Below, in pieces: positions 6,831-15,241 of a stretch of DNA of 21,765 bases. The notes below the pieces were generated by a model, which was not told where the DNA came from, did not search any database, and saw only the letters and a list, made by a program, of their open reading frames with translations. Origin of the DNA: an uncultured Granulicatella sp. GTDB taxonomy: Bacteria; Bacillota; Bacilli; Lactobacillales; Aerococcaceae. The stretch covers positions 1-21,765 of the forward strand of contig CAMYBO010000006.1 in NCBI GenBank assembly GCA_947254045.1. Reading direction: 5' to 3'. Position 1 is the first letter of the stretch; each line of letters starts with the position of its first letter. The translations under genes and the position numbers were made by a program.

Positions 6831-9800
6831 TTATTCAACAGACTTCAAAGCCTCTAACATATCAACCTTTTTCAGTATATGGTTCACTAGTATTCCAAGC
6901 ACCGCTAAAATCAAAACAATAAAAATGCACGGCCAAATATAAACATCCAACCCAACTTGCGGATTGAACCGCACAAACGCAGGCGCCGCCGCTTCAATAA
7001 TCACACGGTGCAATACTTTCCCCAACAATAGCCCCACTCCTATTCCAATCAAAGAAAGAACCATCGTTTCACGATAAATGTACAATGTCACCTCTCGATT
7101 CAAAAAGCCTAACACCTTAATGGTCGACAATTCTCGAATCCGTTCTGCCACATTAATCATTGTTAAATTATATAAAATAACAATAGCTAACAGAACCGAC
7201 ACAATTGTTAATAAAATCATCACTCGACTCAATGAACCAACAATCGTTTCAATTCGATGAATCATAGAAGTATTTTGTACAACTGCTTTTACTCCATCTT
7301 GGGCTAATAATTGAGCAGACATCTTACGTACACTATCCGCATCTTTTTCTTTAAAGCTAACAAAAGTTGCGTTTTTTGTCGGTGTTTCTTGTGCCAGTGT
7401 TTCATAAACCGTTGGCGACATGACCATAAAATGTCCCGCATACATTTCAATAATGCCTGACACAACTATGTCTCTTGTAACGCCATCTTTAATCGGCAAA
7501 CGAACCGTTTCCCCTTCGTGAACATTCAATAACTGCGCTAATTTTTCCGATAAAAACACTCCATCATTTGAAAGTGTCTTTACTTGCTTCGTTTTCGCAT
7601 CATACAACTGTAAATAACGACTTAGCTCTGCCTCTTCCCCTACTAATACTGTCACTGATTGTTCTTCATGTACGCCAGCAATTTTAGTGGCAATCGTTTC
7701 ACTATGCACATCACTATAATGCTCGATTTCTTTTGTTGCTAATAATTGGTTCAAGGCTTCTTGTTCTTTTCCTGTCATCACAGCTTCTTTGATGATAATG
7801 GCATCATACGTAGTAATTTCCCCAAATTGACGTTGAGCAATGCCTGATAAGGAAGATAAAATTCCTCTTCCAGCAAATAATAAGGCGACCGAACCCGCTA
7901 CTCCAAATATCGTCATCAACATTCGTTGTTTATAGCGGAAAATATTTCGTGCCGTTACTTTTTGAGTGAAACTAAATCTCTTCCAAATAAACGGTATATA
8001 CTCCAACCAAATTTTAGAACCCACACTCGGAGCTTTTGGTAATAATAAACTTGCCGAACTTTCTTTTAATTCTCGATACGCAATCCATACAGGTGGAATC
8101 ACACTACACCCAATTGAACAGAGTAAGGCTATAATCGTAATTCGCAAATTAAACAATAGCGAAATCGAAGGAAGAATCGTTTCTTTTAATAAAGTAACGC
8201 CTAATATACTTGGTAAAAAGTAAGTCCCTAATCCAATTCCTAGGATTGTTCCAATTATCCCCGCACTAAATCCATAAAAGGCAAATTTTTTCATCACATC
8301 AAATGTACTATAACCTAGCGCTTTTAAAATGCCGGCATTCATTCGTTCTTCATTCACAAAACGAGTCATCGTTGTCACTGTTACAAGGGCTGCTACAGCA
8401 TATAACACAACTGGAAATAAATTCGCTACAGAAATAATTCCATCTGCGGTAGACTTCATATTTAAATAGCCTTCACTTCCTAGCATAGTCGAGCGCGTAT
8501 AAACAGAATATCGAGGTTTCGTTAGTTTAGCCGATTTGACTTTTGCATCTTCTAAATCCGTCTCAGCTTGACTAATTTTTTCTTGAGCTTTTTCTTTTTC
8601 ATCTGTATATTGTTCTTGTTTTTCTTGGATTTCTTGTTTTGCCTTTGATAAAGCTTCTTCACCAACTGAGACTTTTCTTTTGCCTTCTGCTAATATTCTT
8701 TGCCCAGCATCTAGCATATTTTGCTTAGCCTGAACGGTTGCTAATCCCTCTTGGTATTGTTTCAAGCCCTCTTGATAACTAGACCATCCGCTCTCATATT
8801 GCTTCATGCCTTGTTCACAAGCGGTAGTCCCAGCTTCTAATTCTTGTTTTTGTTGAAGGATTTTTTCTTGCATAGCAGATAATGATGTTTGAGGAAGTCC
8901 TTTTTCTTTTTGAGCTTCTAATTGTTGCTCTGCTTCCGCTACTTTCTTTCTTCCTTCTTGTAAGACACTATTTTGTTGATCTAACATCTGTTTAGAACTT
9001 TCTAACTGTACTCGATTAGCTTCAAGTAATTCAAATTGACTTTGTAAGTTTTGTTTTGCTTGTTGAATTTCTTGATTTCCTCTATTTAGCGAGTCCTGAT
9101 TTTGTGCGAGTTCTTTTTGACTTTGAACTAATTTATCTTCTTGATTAGCTAATTGTTGTTTCCCATCTTCTAGCTTCGTTTTTCCCTCTTCTAGTTGATT
9201 TTTAGCTTGAGAAATTTGTTCTTCTCCATCTTGGATTTTTCCATCTGCTTCCTCTTTTAAATCATTCAGCCTTACGGTTCCATTATCGGATAATGTTTCT
9301 TCGATAGATTGTTGAATCCCAACAACTTCATCTAAGTATTCCCTACTAAATGTTTTCGAACTGCGTAAATTTGGATACCGTAAACGAGCAATCGTATAAA
9401 CAGAACTATCAAAACTTTCTTGTGGAACAATGGCAAATCCTGATAAGTCACCACTGCCTGCAGTCGAGACACCTTTACTATTTTTCGATAAAATTTCACT
9501 CGAATGAGCAAATCCCACAATTTTAAACTCGTGTTGTTTTAATAATGACGGTGCCTTTACTTCATTGAAACGGACAGAATCCCCAATTTGATAATTTTTC
9601 GACAGCTGTTCATCTAATACCACCTCATCAAGATTACTAGGATAAGATCCCCTCACTAATTCCACTTCCGATTGCTGAGCAGTCTTCGAAAATACTCGAA
9701 TCGCTTGCGGGCTGTCCGCTATTACCGTATCCACAAAATATCCAAATTCAACTTTGGCATTTTCTTCTTGTAATTCTTCTTGATCTTTTGGACTTAGTCC

Positions 9801-10001
9801 ATAATCCGCCAATACAAAAATATCCGCTGTATGATACTTCTCCAAATATTGATGAACCGTCTCTTGAATATCCGGACCCGAAACTTTTAATCCCACTAAT
9901 GCAAATGAACCAAGCATCATTAAACATAAGATGGATAAAAATCTTCCCTTCGATTCCTTCAATGAAGAAAGAATCGCTTTATTCAATATTTTTTTCTTCA
10001 C
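6831..10001 (-). CDS. FtsX-type ABC transporter permease with long coiled coil
   Basis: This 1056-residue protein is the membrane partner of the adjacent ATPase. It has an N-terminal helix (about residues 20-40) and an extracellular MacB-type domain (about 45-230). A long glutamine- and glutamate-rich coiled coil follows (about 245-495), with repeating heptad-like segments such as LEEGKTKLEDGKQQLANQ. Three FtsX helices come next (about 525-655). A second half repeats the pattern: a helix near 710, an extracellular domain and three C-terminal helices up to LEALKSVE. Such proteins couple ATP hydrolysis to extrusion or mechanical work at the membrane. The longest frame starts within the ATPase gene; the GTG at 9999-10001, seven bases after AAAGGAG (10009-10015), is the better start and leaves a 13-base gap. 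The substrate is unknown. Confidence 0.88.
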   Translation of the reverse strand: MKKKILNKAILSSLKESKGRFLSILCLMMLGSFALVGLKVSGPDIQETVHQYLEKYHTADIFVLADYGLSPKDQEELQEENAKVEFGYFVDTVIADSPQAIRVFSKTAQQSEVELVRGSYPSNLDEVVLDEQLSKNYQIGDSVRFNEVKAPSLLKQHEFKIVGFAHSSEILSKNSKGVSTAGSGDLSGFAIVPQESFDSSVYTIARLRYPNLRSSKTFSREYLDEVVGIQQSIEETLSDNGTVRLNDLKEEADGKIQDGEEQISQAKNQLEEGKTKLEDGKQQLANQEDKLVQSQKELAQNQDSLNRGNQEIQQAKQNLQSQFELLEANRVQLESSKQMLDQQNSVLQEGRKKVAEAEQQLEAQKEKGLPQTSLSAMQEKILQQKQELEAGTTACEQGMKQYESGWSSYQEGLKQYQEGLATVQAKQNMLDAGQRILAEGKRKVSVGEEALSKAKQEIQEKQEQYTDEKEKAQEKISQAETDLEDAKVKSAKLTKPRYSVYTRSTMLGSEGYLNMKSTADGIISVANLFPVVLYAVAALVTVTTMTRFVNEERMNAGILKALGYSTFDVMKKFAFYGFSAGIIGTILGIGLGTYFLPSILGVTLLKETILPSISLLFNLRITIIALLCSIGCSVIPPVWIAYRELKESSASLLLPKAPSVGSKIWLEYIPFIWKRFSFTQKVTARNIFRYKQRMLMTIFGVAGSVALLFAGRGILSSLSGIAQRQFGEITTYDAIIIKEAVMTGKEQEALNQLLATKEIEHYSDVHSETIATKIAGVHEEQSVTVLVGEEAELSRYLQLYDAKTKQVKTLSNDGVFLSEKLAQLLNVHEGETVRLPIKDGVTRDIVVSGIIEMYAGHFMVMSPTVYETLAQETPTKNATFVSFKEKDADSVRKMSAQLLAQDGVKAVVQNTSMIHRIETIVGSLSRVMILLTIVSVLLAIVILYNLTMINVAERIRELSTIKVLGFLNREVTLYIYRETMVLSLIGIGVGLLLGKVLHRVIIEAAAPAFVRFNPQVGLDVYIWPCIFIVLILAVLGILVNHILKKVDMLEALKSVE

Positions 10002-10014
10002 GATTCTTCTCCTT

Positions 10015-10719
10015 TCAATATTCCAATTCCTCAATCGCTTGCGGAGATTCATTCAGTACAATACTTTTCACCCTAGCATCATGCATATGAATGACACGAT
10101 TCGCTAATGGCGCTAATGCCGTATTATGGGTAACGATAATAACAGTTGCTCCATAATCTCTCGACATTTCTTGTAAAATTTTCAATACTTGTTTGCCTGT
10201 TTGATAATCTAATGCCCCTGTAGGCTCATCACAGAGTAAAATCTTCGGCTTTTTCGCAATCGCTCTAGCAATCGATACCCTTTGTTGTTCCCCACCCGAT
10301 AATTGTGCTGGAAAATTATGAAGACGATGTCCTAATCCTACGGCTTCCAACGCATCTTCTGCATCCCAGGCATCCTTCACAATTTCAGCGGCTAATTCTA
10401 CATTTTCTTTCGCTGTTAAATTTGCTACTAAATTATAAAATTGAAAAACAAATCCTACATCATCTCGACGATAATACGTTAATTGCTTTTCATCAAAGTT
10501 TGAAATATTAACACCATCAATCCATACTTCTCCTTCATCATTTGTGTCCATCCCCCCTAAAATATTTAAGACAGTGGATTTTCCTGCTCCGGATGCACCA
10601 AGAATAATGACGAATTCACCTTTCTCAATTTCAAAATTCACATCATGATTGGCAATAATTGTAGTTTCTCCTACTTGATATCGTTTAAAACTATTTTTTA
10701 CTTGTATATATGTCATCAC
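10015..10719 (-). CDS. ABC transporter ATP-binding protein, LolD/MacB type
   Basis: The 234 residues carry all ABC ATPase motifs: Walker A GASGAGKST (41-49), Q-loop at Gln93, signature LSGGEQQRVSIARA (140-153), Walker B ILLCDEPTGALD (160-171) with catalytic Glu165, and the switch histidine in VTHN (His198). The motif spacing and the FYNLVANLTAKENVELA segment match the MacB/LolD subgroup that works with FtsX-like permeases. It is the first gene of a two-gene operon; its stop codon overlaps the ribosome binding site of the permease gene, which implies coupled translation. It starts with two adjacent ATGs behind AGAGGG. The divergent TetR-type gene next door is the probable regulator. Confidence 0.93.
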   Translation of the reverse strand: MMTYIQVKNSFKRYQVGETTIIANHDVNFEIEKGEFVIILGASGAGKSTVLNILGGMDTNDEGEVWIDGVNISNFDEKQLTYYRRDDVGFVFQFYNLVANLTAKENVELAAEIVKDAWDAEDALEAVGLGHRLHNFPAQLSGGEQQRVSIARAIAKKPKILLCDEPTGALDYQTGKQVLKILQEMSRDYGATVIIVTHNTALAPLANRVIHMHDARVKSIVLNESPQAIEELEY

Positions 10720-10743
10720 TTTTCCCTCTACTTGTTAAATGAA

Positions 10744-10779
10744 CAACGTGTTGATTGTTGTTTAAATTTACTATATAAT
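10744..10779 (+). promoter_or_regulatory. tetR-family gene promoter with overlapping palindrome
   Basis: TTGATT (10751-10756) and TATAAT (10774-10779) are 17 bases apart. A palindrome CAAC-GT-GTTG (10744-10753) overlaps the -35 box and lies in the divergent region shared with the ABC operon, so it is a candidate operator for the regulator. The promoter call is strong; the operator is an inference. Confidence 0.65.
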
Positions 10780-10841
10780 AGTGCTACAGAAATTTCAATG
10801 CGCAATTAGAAGCTGTGTGTTGATTTAAGAAGGATGAAACA

Positions 10842-11390
10842 ATGGAAGTTCAAAAACGACAAACTCAAACGAAAGACATTTTAAAAATAGCCTTAATTCA
10901 ACTTCTTCAAACAAAGGATTTTGAAGCTATTACAGTTAGTGACATTTCTCGCACTGCAGGCGTGAATCGTGGAACTTTTTATTTACATTATGTGGATAAA
11001 TTCGATATGATGAATCAGTTGGAAGAAGAAATTTTGCATCATATTTTAACGATTTTGCATGAGTATCCTATTACTCAAAAACAAGAAGCCTATCCTGCAG
11101 TTATTCAAATTTTCGAATATTTAAAAGAAGAATTTGAATTTATACACGCAGTCGCTACGAGACGTTTCACGTATACGAATCAACTTGTTCGAAAATTTTT
11201 AATCGAACTAATGGAAAAAATGGATTCGATTAAGCAAAATTTAAAACAAGAACTACTGATGCCAGAAGACTATGCAAGAGAAGTATTCATTTATAGCAAT
11301 AGCGCCATTATTTTCCACTGGATTTTAAAAGGGGGAGTAGAATCCCCTGAAGAAATTACTAAAATATTTCTTGGAATGTGTCAAGAATAA
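10842..11390 (+). CDS. TetR/AcrR-family transcriptional regulator
   Basis: The 182-residue protein has a clear TetR N-terminal helix-turn-helix (about residues 10-56). It includes the recognition-helix region VSDISRTAGVNRGTFYLHYV and the KFDM segment that follows it in the family. The rest (about 60-180) is an all-helical ligand and dimerisation domain without recognisable specificity. The ATG follows AGAAGGA. Divergent placement next to the ABC exporter, sharing a 122-base intergenic region with a palindrome over the promoter, suggests that it represses both itself and the exporter and responds to something the exporter handles. It is followed 11 bases later by the deformylase gene, so the two are probably co-transcribed. 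Confidence 0.88.
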   Translation: MEVQKRQTQTKDILKIALIQLLQTKDFEAITVSDISRTAGVNRGTFYLHYVDKFDMMNQLEEEILHHILTILHEYPITQKQEAYPAVIQIFEYLKEEFEFIHAVATRRFTYTNQLVRKFLIELMEKMDSIKQNLKQELLMPEDYAREVFIYSNSAIIFHWILKGGVESPEEITKIFLGMCQE

Positions 11391-11401
11391 AGGAGACAAG
11401 T

Positions 11402-11815
11402 ATGAAAAAAGATATTGTTAAAGACCCATTTTTCTTATCACAAAAAGCCATCCCTGCTAATCCTATTGCTGATAAACAAGTCATTATCGACTTACAAGAT
11501 ACATTACGTGCCAACCGTGACCGTTGTGTCGGCTTAGCGGCGAATATGATTGGAAGTAATAAATCGATTATTATTGTTGCTGCTGGCCCATTTGATATCG
11601 TGATGGTCAATCCAGTTATTACTAAAAAATCCCAACCGTATCAAACAGAAGAAGGTTGCCTCTCTCATACAGGAATGAAAAGTACCACTCGCTATCAAAA
11701 AATCGAAGTTCGCTATCAAGATGCTATGGGAAAAGCTCATACAGGGACATTTACAGAGTTTACTGCTCAAGTCATTCAACATGAGATAGATCATTTACAA
11801 GGAATTTTAATTTAA
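11402..11815 (+). CDS. def: short peptide deformylase-like protein, atypical active site
   Basis: Peptide deformylase removes the formyl group from N-terminal methionine of new proteins. The 137 residues contain the metal motifs EGCLS (Cys86) and QHEIDH (His127, catalytic Glu128, His131). Motif 1, normally GxGLAAxQ, reads VGLAANM here: the conserved glutamine that stabilises the transition state is Met49. This short variant, with the AANRDRCVG-like region, occurs as a second deformylase in lactic acid bacteria. The start is the ATG at 11402, six bases after AAAGGAG. A longer frame from 11378 overlaps the regulator and lacks such a site. It probably shares a transcript with the TetR-type gene. 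Whether it is an active deformylase or a sideline paralogue is open. Confidence 0.85.
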   Translation: MKKDIVKDPFFLSQKAIPANPIADKQVIIDLQDTLRANRDRCVGLAANMIGSNKSIIIVAAGPFDIVMVNPVITKKSQPYQTEEGCLSHTGMKSTTRYQKIEVRYQDAMGKAHTGTFTEFTAQVIQHEIDHLQGILI

Positions 11816-11836
11816 GGAATACAGCATCGAATCTAG

Positions 11837-12370
11837 TTTGCTAGTTACCATTATTATTTATTAAATTTAATGGGCTATATCTATCTTGAAGAAAAAAATT
11901 ATAATGACTCCTTAAAAATCTACCAACGTTATATTGACCTAGGTCGTTCTAAAAACGATCTAGAAAACGAACACATTGGTTACCATCAATTAGCAATGGT
12001 TTATCGTGACTTGGGCGAGTTTCAAAAGGCTTTACTCTATATCAATCAGGAAATGGAAATAATTCAAAACAATTTCCCTAATGATGCTTTAAAACTTTCT
12101 ATTAATGACTACGAACAAGGATTTCTTCATTTAAAACTAGGTGAACTAGAATACGCAGAAAATCCTATGCAAAAATCCTTAGATTTCGCTTTAAAAACGG
12201 ATGATTTCATTGCACAAGCATGCGCTTATAGAGGTATGGGAGAAATTTATCTAGCTCAAGAATCAGATAAATCTCAAGATTATTTTTATCAATCTATTCA
12301 ACTCTTTGAAAAAGCTGAAGATAAAATTGGAGCAGATGAAGTAAGAGCTTTATTAGAGAACAAGAAGTAA
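11837..12370 (+). pseudogene. 5'-truncated TPR-repeat protein gene
   Basis: The frame is open from 11837 to the stop at 12368-12370. The first ATG (11870) has no ribosome binding site and falls inside a tetratricopeptide repeat: the residues encoded just upstream (YYLLNLM) complete the first helix of the motif GYIYLEEKNYNDSLKIY. Three further TPR-like repeats follow: HQLAMVYRDLGEFQKALLYI, YEQGFLHLKLGELEYAE and AYRGMGEIYLAQESDKSQDY. A stop at 11834-11836, only 19 bases after the deformylase stop, leaves no room for a normal N-terminus. The simplest reading is a gene remnant whose 5' part was lost, perhaps from a peptide-sensing regulator or other TPR protein. If translated from 11870 it would give 166 residues. 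Confidence 0.55.
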
Positions 12371-12384
12371 CTTATAAAAATTTC

Positions 12385-12430
12385 ACCCCAAAAGTTAGAC
12401 ATAAAACATCTAACTTTTGGGGTATTTTTT
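12385..12430. terminator. bidirectional intrinsic terminator
   Basis: A 15-bp perfect stem (12385-12399 with 12409-12423), a nine-base loop and TTTTTT at 12425-12430 end the plus-strand TPR region. The minus-strand side is also T-rich (complement of 12376-12383), so it can close the large minus-strand operon, whose last stop codon is at 12452-12454. Confidence 0.9.
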
Positions 12431-12451
12431 GATATTCATTTTAACCTTCTA

Positions 12452-13348
12452 TTAACGAACGACTGAACTTGCCATTCTTGCAACAGTATGTCTCATACCT
12501 CGAATCGCAACGGATAAAGCAAAGATGTTATTTACATCGGCTAAACCGCCATAACCAGCATCCCCAATATGTTGAATATCAACTCCACAAATTTTATTGC
12601 GAATCGCTATTTGTTCAATGACTTCCTTAGAAGAACCTTCTTGACTAGTTCCAATGGCAGATAACACAAGTGTTTCATGTTCATGTGCAAACTGGACAAT
12701 ATCAATGAGCGCTTCTTCTGTGAATCCAGGAACTGTTCCTACTGCTGGAACCAATAAAATATCCGCTCCCGCTTCAATCAATTCCTTTGCAATTGCTCGA
12801 TTCATTACAGGTTCTTTGGATCCTGCACCATGCATTTTTCCAGCAATAATGACTCCTGTAAAATATTTTTTCGCTTTTTGAATGGCTTGAGCAATTGCTT
12901 GATTCGTTACTCCTGTACCAGGATTTCCTGTTAAGCAAATAAAGTCTAAGCCTAATGCTTCTGCTGATTTCAATGTTTCTTTTGAACAAATTCTTCCCGC
13001 TGGAATGACTAGTCGAGTCTCCAACATTTCTGCTTCTAAATCGACTGGTTCTAAGTTAGCACCAATAGGACGTCCGCATAATTCTTTTAATCGTTCAATT
13101 GGATTGGAGCTACCTTCTACTCCGTATAATTTTGGATTTAAACAATCAAATCCATTTAAAAGCATTAAGTCTCCCCCAAATGCACTGGCGATTTCCGCAT
13201 GTGTTAATTCAGGAATAATAGGACGATGATGAATCGCCATTTCACAGCATACCGTTCTACCCTCACCTGACTGAATGGCTAATTTTAATTCTTCTGCTGA
13301 AAATTTTCTAAAATCACTTGCCACACAGTTTAAAATTCGTTTTCCCAT
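12452..13348 (-). CDS. TIM-barrel-like protein of unknown function (DUF7916-like)
   Basis: The 298 residues look like a (beta-alpha)8 barrel. There are repeated strand ends with small-residue loops, such as LMLLNGFDCLN, RPIGANLEPVD, FICLTGNPGTGVTN, GVIIAGKMHGAG and ADILLVPAVGTVPG, and a late IGDAGYGGL that could bind phosphate. I associate this with a family of unknown function found beside sugar PTS genes, sometimes mislabelled as a haloacid dehalogenase-like hydrolase. None of the HAD motifs is present. It is the last gene of the operon, 13 bases after cutC, with AAGGGG eight bases before its ATG. By analogy, E. coli SgcQ is a barrel protein encoded in a PTS cluster that also has an M42 protein. 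The reaction is unknown; a role on the imported sugar or its phosphate is an inference from position. Confidence 0.75.
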   Translation of the reverse strand: MGKRILNCVASDFRKFSAEELKLAIQSGEGRTVCCEMAIHHRPIIPELTHAEIASAFGGDLMLLNGFDCLNPKLYGVEGSSNPIERLKELCGRPIGANLEPVDLEAEMLETRLVIPAGRICSKETLKSAEALGLDFICLTGNPGTGVTNQAIAQAIQKAKKYFTGVIIAGKMHGAGSKEPVMNRAIAKELIEAGADILLVPAVGTVPGFTEEALIDIVQFAHEHETLVLSAIGTSQEGSSKEVIEQIAIRNKICGVDIQHIGDAGYGGLADVNNIFALSVAIRGMRHTVARMASSVVR

Positions 13349-13361
13349 TGTAAAGTCCCCT

Positions 13362-14093
13362 TTATTTTAAAATAGTAACTGCTTCTTTCATACTTTCTAA
13401 ATGACACAAATCATAATCTCCGCTATCAGAATAGCGATAAGAAACTTCTCCATTCGTTGTCGTTGGATCCACTACCCAAGATTTAAAACTTCCATGAAGT
13501 TGTTCTAATCCTGTTTTTTCTAGGATTTCTGTTAGATTGGCAAGAGAAACGCCACATCCTCCTAAAAATTCGATTTGCTTTCCATATTGTTTTTGCCATT
13601 TTGCTAAATTCTCCAAGCCAGACATAATATTTTTTCCTTGCCCACTTGTTAAAATACGAGTGCATCCTAATTCGATTAATGTTTCTAGTGTTTCTTCAGG
13701 ATTTTTCACACAATCAAAGGCACGGTGAACTACACTATCAGCACCGTATTCTTTACATAGCTCTATCATTTTCTTTGTCGCATCCCAATCCATGTCCCTT
13801 TCTGGAGTTAAGAAACCAAAAGCTAAGCCTTTTGCTCCTGCTTCTAAGAAAATTTTCGCATCTTCAAACATTACTTCTTTTTCCAATTCGTTATAACAAA
13901 AACCGGCTCCCCTTGGTCGAACCATACAAATAATAGGAATATCGATTTTTTTAACAGCCTGCGTTAAAACAGCTAATGAAGGACTTAATCCTCCTAAATG
14001 TAACGCACTATTTAATTCAATTCGATCGGCTCCTGCAGTTTGAGCATTGATACAGTCCTCAATCCCTCCTGCACAAATTTCTAAAATCGTCAT
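13362..14093 (-). CDS. cutC: CutC family TIM-barrel protein
   Basis: The 243-residue protein matches CutC: an N-terminal strand TILEICAGGIEDCINAQ, then AGADRIELNSALHLGGLSPS, IPIICMVRPRGAGFCYNE, VVHRAFDCVKNPEETLE, RILTSGQGKN and FLGGCGVSLANL. CutC was named for copper homeostasis, but its biochemical activity is not settled. Here it lies in a sugar and peptide catabolic operon without a cop box, so a metabolic role is at least as plausible. The longest frame begins at 14111, overlapping the upstream stop codon. The ATG at 14091-14093 lies six bases after AAGGAGG and is preferred. It is 17 bases from the M20 gene and 13 bases from the following gene, consistent with one transcript. Confidence 0.9.
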   Translation of the reverse strand: MTILEICAGGIEDCINAQTAGADRIELNSALHLGGLSPSLAVLTQAVKKIDIPIICMVRPRGAGFCYNELEKEVMFEDAKIFLEAGAKGLAFGFLTPERDMDWDATKKMIELCKEYGADSVVHRAFDCVKNPEETLETLIELGCTRILTSGQGKNIMSGLENLAKWQKQYGKQIEFLGGCGVSLANLTEILEKTGLEQLHGSFKSWVVDPTTTNGEVSYRYSDSGDYDLCHLESMKEAVTILK

Positions 14094-14110
14094 CCTTTCC
14101 CTCCTTCTCA

Positions 14111-15241
14111 TTATTTTGTTATGAAACTTAATTCATACAATGCTAATCCATAAATAATAGTATTCACTTTTAAGTCTTCGATTCCTATCCACTCATTTGG
14201 AAGATGTGCAATATCTCTTTGCCCTGGAAAACTTGGTCCATAAGCAATAATATTTGGAATAATTTTCGCATAAGTTCCACCCGTTGTCGTGACAGGTGTT
14301 GCATTGCCATCAACGACTTCTTGATACACTTTTTGTAAAGTTTGCACATAAATCGAATCTTTATCATACAACACTGGCTTCCATGAACTGATTTCTTCTA
14401 AATGGCTTCCTTCTGGAATATATTTTTGAATATCCGATAATAATTGTTCTTTTGTCACAGAGGCTGGATAACACATCGTCCACTCAATAAAGTGTCTTCC
14501 TTCCTCTATTCCGACCGTATATCCTCTTAATTGCATCATTCCAAAATCTTCATCAGAATAGTTAATTCCTAATTCTACTCCTTGATGAGTTGTATGAAGT
14601 AAGTACTGATTCATAAAAGCATATAATGCTGAAATCTGTTCTAAAGAAGTACTCAAGCGAACTTTCAATCGTCCTCTTTCACCGTATACAACTGGCCATT
14701 TACAGTCTGGAGTCCAACCAAACGTAGGCGGCTGTTCTTTTGTTAAATAATGCTTTACACACCCAAATCCTGTTTCCTCATTTGTTCCAAATACAATTCG
14801 AATCGGACGGTCAAATTGAACTCCCTTTTCTTTTAACACATATAAGGCGTATAAATTCGACAAAATCGGACCTTTATTATCCAACACGCCACGTCCGAAA
14901 ATTTTCCCCTCTCGCTTCGTTGCTTTTAGCGCAGGACTTTTCCATCCTGTCCCTAATGGCATAACATCGACATGTCCAAAAATGCCATAATACGCTCCGT
15001 CTTCACGGGATTCCCCATATTGTGCATAGCCAATTTTATTGTCTAAATTTTTCGTTTCAAAACCTAACTCATCAGCGAGTGCCAATACTTCTACTAAAGC
15101 CTGTTTGGGACCTTGTCCATAAGGAGCTTCTGGCAACGATTCTCCCCGAACACTTTCAATGGCAACTAATCGCTCGATAGCTTTATGTAATTTAGGTTGA
15201 ATTTCTTCCAAGGCTTTAACTATTTCTTCTCTTATTCCCAT
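14111..15241 (-). CDS. M20-family metallopeptidase, dipeptidase-like
   Basis: This 376-residue cytoplasmic enzyme has the M20 two-zinc active site. GHVDVMPLG supplies His90 and Asp92, GRGVLDNKGP the bridging Asp121, TNEETGFG the catalytic Glu155 and ligand Glu156, and TPDCKWP Asp179. A late DIAHLPNEW histidine completes the site. The sequence resembles the Sapep/PepV group of dipeptidases and deacylases, but it is shorter than PepV (about 470 residues), so the lid domain is reduced. No signal peptide is present. Its ATG directly follows the stop codon of the asparaginase-type gene, and the GAGGTG ribosome binding site lies inside that gene, so translation is coupled. Hydrolysis of a small peptide or an N-acyl compound from the imported substrate is likely, but specificity is not visible. 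Confidence 0.88.
   Translation of the reverse strand: MGIREEIVKALEEIQPKLHKAIERLVAIESVRGESLPEAPYGQGPKQALVEVLALADELGFETKNLDNKIGYAQYGESREDGAYYGIFGHVDVMPLGTGWKSPALKATKREGKIFGRGVLDNKGPILSNLYALYVLKEKGVQFDRPIRIVFGTNEETGFGCVKHYLTKEQPPTFGWTPDCKWPVVYGERGRLKVRLSTSLEQISALYAFMNQYLLHTTHQGVELGINYSDEDFGMMQLRGYTVGIEEGRHFIEWTMCYPASVTKEQLLSDIQKYIPEGSHLEEISSWKPVLYDKDSIYVQTLQKVYQEVVDGNATPVTTTGGTYAKIIPNIIAYGPSFPGQRDIAHLPNEWIGIEDLKVNTIIYGLALYELSFITK

Noticed and set aside
7966..8223. 85-codon plus-strand open frame inside the ABC permease gene
   Set aside because: It is antisense to a long conserved protein, has no ribosome binding site and resembles no family; other antisense frames in this window were rejected for the same reasons.
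10002..10052. Longer ABC permease start inside the ATPase gene
   Set aside because: It overlaps the end of the ATPase gene by 38 bases without a ribosome binding site; the GTG at 9999-10001 has AAAGGAG at ideal spacing.
10842..11390. Possibility that the local regulator is the missing copper repressor
   Set aside because: It is a TetR-family protein with a different DNA-binding domain from CopY and lacks the CxC-type copper motifs; it is paired with the ABC exporter.
11534..11794. 86-codon minus-strand open frame opposite the deformylase
   Set aside because: Composition is that of a shadow frame; the plus strand carries clear deformylase motifs throughout.
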